From Bigelowiella natans CCMP2755 (taxonomy: Eukaryota > Cercozoa > Chlorarachniophyceae), in the NCBI GenBank assembly GCA_000320545.1, contig ADNK01000816.1, forward strand, positions 42,570-106,569: 64,000 nt of DNA, read 5' to 3'. Below are positions 59,190 through 64,000 of this stretch, one piece after another. Made by a program: the position numbers and the translations under genes. The number at the start of each line of letters is the position of its first letter. Positions within the stretch are counted from its first letter, which is position 1. A model generated the notes under the pieces. It worked only from the letters and a program-made list of their open reading frames with translations. It was not told where the DNA came from and searched no databases.

Positions 59190-59323
59190 CGCATTGTAGA
59201 CATGTAATGTCACATGCACAATGTGCACGCATGGCATTGCTGTGTCCATTGTGAGTGTACTCATTGTGGACATGCAACATCATGTGTGCAATGTGCACAT
59301 GGCATTGCTGTGTCCATCATTCG
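59190..59323. repeat. tandem duplication, ~66-bp unit
   Basis: Two adjacent units each read CATTGTRGACATGYAA, then CAYRTGYRCAATGTGCAC, then ATGGCATTGCTGTGTCCAT. The units differ at a few positions and each contains the palindrome TGCACAATGTGCA or a close variant. Confidence 0.8.
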
Positions 59324-59730
59324 CCACAAATTCATTTGTGCGTGCATGTGTTTGTGTGTTTGTGTGTGTGTGCACACAGCTCGCACATTCACACGCATGC
59401 TTGCACAATGCACACGTGTGTGCTTGCACAAGTGAAATCGATCAACACAACCATGAACAAGTGCTTGTTGCGCGTACATGCAGTGACTGCAGCATCATGT
59501 AACTACACATTGTCTGTACAGTGTCTACTAGAACCTAGCCATATCCTGCGGCTCGTATTATCGAAGGCTTCAGCATATTCAAGACTCCCACATCGCGGCC
59601 CAAAATTTTCGTGATCCTGTTGGCCTGAAATGGAAGTGAAAATCATGGAGAAAGGCAAAGTTTGGCAATTACACGCATGGGCAATGCGAAGTAGGCACAA
59701 ACATTACACTGCCTTCACAGGAAGAAGCTA

Positions 59731-60645
59731 TCAGAGAAACCACACGCGTACAACCTCCATTATGTTGTGACTATTAGGGTAAGATGTGTGGACAACCTGG
59801 AACTCTTTCATGAATTTGAGAACATTAGGTGCATATTCACAACTCCTGCTGGGGCTGGCAGCTATAGACATAGGTGTGAAGCCACTCACGTTCATAGTTT
59901 CCACATTGGCATTAGCGTTCTCGATAACATATCGTGCAACGTCCAAACTCCGGTATCGTACGGACCAGAAAAGGGGGGTATCGCCCCTGAAATCCGGAAT
60001 CTCTGGGCTTGCATTGGTCTTCTCTACGAGAACCTTTACGGCCTCGAAATTGTTTTCGAATGTAGCTATGTTGAGCGGAGTCCTTCCAGCGATATCCCTG
60101 TGATTTGGATCAGCACGGGCCGCTTCGACCAAATAGCACACAATGCTGCGATGGTGGCCACGGATAGCGCAAAAGAGTGGCGTCTCGCGCTTTCTGTCTG
60201 CTGCATCCACATTGGCATTACAATTTTCGATGATGTATCTTACCATATGCAGCTGTCCGGTACCAGCAGCCCAATGAAGCGCCGTCATAGAGTGTATATC
60301 CCTTACCTCTTTAATGCTGGCCTTTGCGTCTTCCACCAAGTAGCGCACGATCTGCGGATGGTTCTCGTGGATTGCCCATAGAAGAGGCGAAAAACCTTGG
60401 ACGTCTGCTCTCTCGAGATTAGCATTGGCCTGCTCGACCATGTATCGCACGATATCGATGTTGCCGCTAAGAGCTGCTATGCAAAGCGGGGTCCTACCTT
60501 GTACGTCTTGGACTTCAACGTTCGCACCACGAGCTTCGATTTGGTGTCTGACCTTTGCGAGACAATGTACGCCTGAGAAAATGAGTAAACGTTCGTCGGC
60601 AGGGCGAAGCGCCGCCATCCTCTCGTTTTGGATGGCTTGATGCAT
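59731..60645 (-). CDS. ankyrin-repeat protein, intronless
   Basis: A single uninterrupted frame of 304 residues starting MHQAIQNERMAALRPADERL. At least seven ankyrin repeats follow one another, with the 'G.TPL..A......iv..Lve..a....' consensus. They include VQGRTPLCIAALSGNIDIVR, VQGFSPLLWAIHENHPQIVR, HSMTALHWAAGTGQLHMVRY, KRETPLFCAIRGHHRSIVCY, IAGRTPLNIATFENNFEAVK, FRGDTPLFWSVRYRSLDVAR and VSGFTPMSIAASPSRSCEY. Ankyrin repeats serve protein binding, and no catalytic domain is present. It is the only sizeable gene in the window without introns. The end, EFQVVHTSYPNSHNIMEVVR, is not repeat-like. Partner and location are unknown. Confidence 0.85.
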   Translation of the reverse strand: MHQAIQNERMAALRPADERLLIFSGVHCLAKVRHQIEARGANVEVQDVQGRTPLCIAALSGNIDIVRYMVEQANANLERADVQGFSPLLWAIHENHPQIVRYLVEDAKASIKEVRDIHSMTALHWAAGTGQLHMVRYIIENCNANVDAADRKRETPLFCAIRGHHRSIVCYLVEAARADPNHRDIAGRTPLNIATFENNFEAVKVLVEKTNASPEIPDFRGDTPLFWSVRYRSLDVARYVIENANANVETMNVSGFTPMSIAASPSRSCEYAPNVLKFMKEFQVVHTSYPNSHNIMEVVRVWFL

Positions 60646-60712
60646 TTTTTTTCCTCATTTGCTGCTTCCCAGCGACTACCAGCTTGCTTTCCTGTCCTTT
60701 TTTTCCCCCCAG

Positions 60713-60820
60713 GCGGGTTTTGAGGAGATATCCGTCGTCAAAGCCATCATTACCGACGAAGCTTTGGATTTCGGCGACTTTTTATTGTGCATTTATCGCG
60801 AAAAGAAATCATTTCTTCGG
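60713..60820 (+). pseudogene. orphan exon-like segment
   Basis: A C-rich tract and acceptor (TTTTTTTCCCCCCAG) precede exactly 36 codons (AGFEEISVVKAIITDEALDF, then GDFLLCIYREKKSFLR), and a GTGAGG donor follows. The exon is symmetric (phase 0-0) and looks coding, yet no partner exon is seen on either side. Upstream is the divergent ankyrin gene, and downstream a dispersed repeat starts at about 60880. It may be a remnant of a broken gene or part of an unrecognised one. Confidence 0.35.
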
Positions 60821-61693
60821 GTGAGGAAACATTTTGTCGGGATTTCGGGAGGAGGGTGTTTTCGTGCCCAGGTTTCATGGTGTTTGTTGAGGCTCTGCTA
60901 CACGCACACGCCTGTCTCCCATGTGGTTCTGGCGCATGTGGATTTGATCAATGCTTTGTTCAATGTTGTTCAATGTTCAATGTTCACCCATTGTGATCCT
61001 CAAAACCATCTTCAAATTCAACATCCTGAGGTTTGCATTCACCGAACTAGCGAACACTGGATGGGTCTGTCGGTCACTTCTGCTGAGATTGCAATGCAAT
61101 CTGCGCAAGTTGATCCACAGTTGTTCCAGGGATGGGGAAAATCATCATTTCAGTGAGCAACAAACGATGTGATTTGCAACCCTCCAGGGCCTTTCTAGCT
61201 TTTGCCATCAGTGCAACCAAAACGTGATGTGAAGGCAACCTTTCAGTCCAGCCATTTGTCTGAAGGTTTTCCTGTTCGTTTTTGATTGGAACATTCTCAT
61301 TTGTTTTTTTGGATGAGAACAATTTCACAGCCTTTCAACGGTGCTCTGCTGTGGATTTTTGCCATGTCGTTTTCAACAAAGATTGTTTTCACAAAAGGCG
61401 TGCATGTGATGTGCATGTGATTTCTGCCATGTGTCATTCTCGCAATTCAGTTCAGCAGCAGGTCGTCAGTGAGCAGAATTTTCGTGTTGCGCATTTTGGC
61501 ATTTTTGGCTGCCGCGAACAGCAGGGAAGTGAAGTGAACAGCAGGGAAGTGAAGTGTGGGCATGGTCCACAAGCAGCAGGCATCAACGCACAAGACAAAA
61601 CGCCTGCTTGGGGTGCATTCATCATGTAGCTACTTCACATGACATGTGGCTGCTGCCCAGCATCCAGGGATTGACTAGCAAAAATCGATCTGT
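60821..61693. other. gene-free spacer with dispersed repeat copy
   Basis: The segment 60880-60986 resembles the reverse complement of 45640-45742. The rest is mixed sequence with TGTGATGTGCATGTG-type words and a direct duplicate AGCAGGGAAGTGAAGTG at about 61522 and 61541. Confidence 0.55.
60880..60986. repeat. dispersed repeat, second copy of the 45.64-45.74 kb block
   Basis: Shares with the reverse complement of 45640-45742 the words TTTGTTGA, GCTCTGCTAC/GCGCTGCTAC, TGTCTCCCATGTGGTTCT, ATCAATGCTT and TGTTCAATGTTCA/TGTTCATTGTTCA in the same order and spacing. Confidence 0.75.
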
Positions 61694-61971
61694 CTATCTG
61701 CCTTGCGAATTGAACAACGAGTCCATGAATTTGTGCGGATGTGCTCCACCGTCCTGCAAATTGTCAATGTCCTTGAAGTTGAAAGGCGCTGGGGCTTTGT
61801 TACTCCTGCGACGACTATTGCTATTGCTTTCACCTACTCGTTTAACAGCATGAAGACAAGATGGGATAGAGCATGAATCATCGTGGACAGTTTACAAATC
61901 GATCGAATGTTGTAAGGCAACATGTTTTTCTTTCTCTCGCCCACTCTCCCTCTCAAATTACGCTCACACAC

Positions 61972-62024
<53 letters not shown>

Positions 62025-63203
62025 TAAACACTATTTAGATTGTGTGCATAAGATACTTTGTGTTTCCTGTGTTGCATATGTGTGTATGTGTATATGTGTG
62101 CATATGTATTCTAGTGGCTTGTTTTCTTTCCAAAAAGAAGGAAAATGCAAGAAAATATGAAAGGTAATGACTTAATATCTTGCTTCTCCAGGACTGCCGG
62201 GACTGGTGTTTTTGTTGTTGTTGTTGCTGTTGCTTCTGCTGAGCGAAGGGGGACTGCCGTCGATGCTCCATTTGCCGCCATCTTGGATTGTAGTCGCCCT
62301 CCTCGTCCTCGTCATCGGTATCAACTCCTCCTCCAACAAGAGCACTGGAAGAAGAGCTGCTGTCGGTTCCTCCAAAGATCTTTCTCTCCCGTCGGCGGAA
62401 GCGGCGGTCTTCTTTCTTATCTTCCAGCCTCTCCCCTATTCCTCCTCCTTCGCCTTCTCCTCCTCCTCCTTCGTCTGAGGATGCGGAGAACATTTGCAGC
62501 TGTTTGTGCTTCAGTGGCGGGGGGAGTGGAAATCCATCACCATCGTGGTCATCCTCCTTCTTCCCTCTAATTGCTCCTCTATCGTCGTCGTCACCGTCCT
62601 GGTTGGTAATGCCTGATCCTCCAATCCCCTCCCCTTTTCTTCTTCCTCCTCGGGATAATGGAGATGAGGAGAAAGCAGCCCCAGCTGTGGCCGTGGTTAC
62701 GGTGTCGGTAAGTGTTTGTCGTTCCCCCCTCTTGTGGTGCCTCTTGTTGTCCACTTCCTCATCTTTCGCAAACCCTGTTCTCTCGGGCTCTCCATGTTGC
62801 CTTAAGTGCTCTTGAGAATTCCTCCTTCTGTATTCTTCTCCTCTCTCCCGTATTCTTATCCTGCTGTCATCGCTCCTCTTCCTCCTCCTTCTTCTACTGC
62901 CATCATCATCCGTCCTCCTCCTCCTCCTTTGCCCCCTCCTTCTACTACCATCATCATCTCTCCTTTCTCTCGTGTGCGGCTTCTCTTTCCCGCTCTGGAC
63001 GCGCTCGGTGGCAGTGTACCGTCGCCGAACCCCGTTGCGCCGCTTTTGGTATGGCGCCGCACAAGAATATGTGCAAATTGGAAAAGAACAACAGCGCAAT
63101 GAGAGGACGTGTGCTTCTTCGTCAACGAACTCGTCGTCTATGGCTCTCGATTAAGAGGGTCATGAAAGAGGAAGGAAAAAACGGAGTGCTGCTGCTCCGA
63201 AAT

Positions 63204-63248
<45 letters not shown>

Positions 63249-63328
63249 TACTTGGAGAAAAGCTCCATGTGTGGGTATGCGTTTATGAATGGATGCATGT
63301 GTCGTGTGTGTGTTCAATCGTGCAGTAG

Positions 63329-63369
<41 letters not shown>

Positions 63370-64000
63370 TCTCTCTTTCTCACGCACACGCACACGCACA
63401 CACACACACACATGCACATACACACGCACGAATAGCTACCAGTTTCTCTTCATGCAAGAATTCCTCACGCACTTGACGCGCTAGCTGCTGGTTCTCCTGA
63501 ATGCTTTGTTCCTGATCAAAATTTTGCCTAAAATCGATCCTCGGCGAAGTTGCGGTACGCGCGCCGCGTCCGCTTCCTCTTCCTCGGCCTCTAAGAGCAT
63601 CAATACGCACCTGGAGGGGAAGGTGAGTGTAACGCATACACATTATCATCAACATCATCATCCCCATAAATCACATGCTGCCTTATCGATTCAAAGGCTC
63701 CTACACGCGTCGAGATCTACATCTCTCGAATACTAGCGTTTGTGCCGTTGATGATGATAATGATGATGATAATGGTAATGGAGAGGGGGGTGGAGGGTGA
63801 AGGTGGCTTGTCTCACAGCTTTTGCTTCCTCAATGGCTGCCTTCCTCATTGCCGCAGGGTCTGGTATAAATGCATATATGAAGATCGTTGCCGTTCAAGA
63901 ACGACAGGACGCATAATCATCCCTCCTTCTTCTTCTTCTTCTTCTTCTTCTTCTTCTTCTTCTTCTTCCTGTTCCTCCTCCTCCTCCACCACCACCACCA
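61694..64000 (-). CDS. arginine-rich (SR-like) nuclear protein, partial at 5' end
   Basis: Minus-strand exons in order from the right edge. PAAMRKAAIEEAKAVRQ lies at about 63826-63876. IDALRGRGRGSGRGARTA, then DFRQNFDQEQSIQENQQLAR with QVREEFLHEEKL, lies at about 63440-63610. A long exon (about 62170-63140) has RERRDDDGSRRRGQRRRRR-type runs, EEYRRRNSQEHLRQHGE, acidic stretches and poly-Gln. A last exon reads RRRSNKAPAPFNFKDIDN, then AHPHKFMDSLFNSQGR and stops at 61694. RS/RD-rich sequence with short helical pieces is typical of splicing-associated proteins, but I cannot name the family. The right-hand end is a (TTC)n and (CCA)n tract, so the start lies outside the window or is hidden in it. 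Introns carry (CT)n/(CA)n at 61974-62023 and (GT)n/(CT)n at 63200-63385. Confidence 0.5.
61974..62023. repeat. (CT)n/(CA)n microsatellite
   Basis: A CT run passing into a CA run, between the last two exons of the SR-like gene. Confidence 0.9.
63204..63385. repeat. (GT)n and (CT)n microsatellites in intron
   Basis: A TG run at 63204-63241 and a CT run at 63331-63374, in the intron between the HEEKL exon and the arginine-rich exon. Confidence 0.9.
63929..64000. repeat. (TTC)n followed by (TCC)n/(CCA)n at window edge
   Basis: About 13 TTC units, then TCC and ACC units, reaching the right end of the window. Confidence 0.9.

Larger units (their letters stand above)
57500..59730. other. long gene-free spacer with dispersed and tandem repeats
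   Basis: 2.2 kb upstream of the 56868-57499 gene and downstream of the ankyrin gene. It contains CATT runs (58451-58481 and 58525-58545) with a GTGGAAC-type word, a tandem duplication at 59190-59323, and TGCACA/CATGTG-rich sequence. Frames of up to 100 codons are not supported as genes. Confidence 0.55.

Noticed and set aside
63138-63667. CRISPR-like or tandem array in the repeats at the right end
   Set aside because: These are plain dinucleotide and trinucleotide microsatellites without spacers.
1-64000. Defence islands, prophage, integrons or operons
   Set aside because: The window is eukaryotic with spliced housekeeping genes; no such system is supported.

Overview
This window is nuclear DNA of a eukaryote, most likely a unicellular protist or alga. 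Nearly every gene is split by several GT-AG introns of about 50-300 bp. The products are eukaryote-specific: TFIIE-beta, a heterotrimeric G-alpha, a 20S proteasome alpha subunit, RPF1, a PRA1 protein, an NAR1/CIAO3-type Fe-S protein and a UPF1-like helicase. Simple repeats are very abundant in introns and spacers. A bacterial-type class II aldolase together with a two-pore EF-hand potassium channel would fit a stramenopile or another SAR lineage, but I cannot fix the species from sequence alone.

Layout, left to right. 1-355 (-) is the start of a membrane-anchored ABM-domain protein. 950-2611 (+) is TFIIE-beta. 4283-5879 (-) is an unrecognised protein with a signal peptide. 6439-9662 (+) is a coiled-coil protein. 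10162-13224 (-) is a papain-like (YiiX/C92-type) hydrolase. 13697-15073 (+) is a membrane-anchored thioredoxin-like protein. 15815-16857 (-) is a redoxin-fold protein with an altered active site. 17882-23013 (+) is a DnaJ-X co-chaperone. 24670-26301 (+) is G-alpha. 27271-29465 (-) is NAR1. 30327-32741 (+) is fructose-bisphosphate aldolase. 33748-38730 (+) is an SF1 helicase. 39202-41912 (-) is RPF1. 42535-44735 (+) is a two-pore channel with EF hands. 46190-49196 (+) is an acidic PDZ/PH protein. 51189-51871 (+) is a small membrane protein. 53329-54265 (-) is proteasome alpha (PSMA4-like). 54722-55663 (+) is PRA1. 56868-57499 (-) is an unrecognised two-exon protein. 59731-60645 (-) is an intronless ankyrin protein. 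61694 to the right edge (-) is an arginine-rich, SR-like protein.

The genes serve unrelated housekeeping roles (transcription, ribosome assembly, proteolysis, Fe-S assembly, glycolysis, signalling, membrane traffic). There is no operon-like logic and no mobile-element coding gene that I can recognise. Spacers fall into two styles: CTAG/TGCA-rich stretches (about 2.7-3.3, 9.8-10.1, 15.2-15.5 and 33.0-33.3 kb), and longer stretches carrying GAAC/GAAT tetranucleotide runs and short dispersed repeats on both strands (about 23-24.6, 44.8-46.1, 49.2-51, 58.4-59.5 and 60.8-61.7 kb). I found no convincing tRNA, rRNA or CRISPR. Exon boundaries were read by hand from reading frame, splice phase and family resemblance, so gene spans are more reliable than single splice sites.
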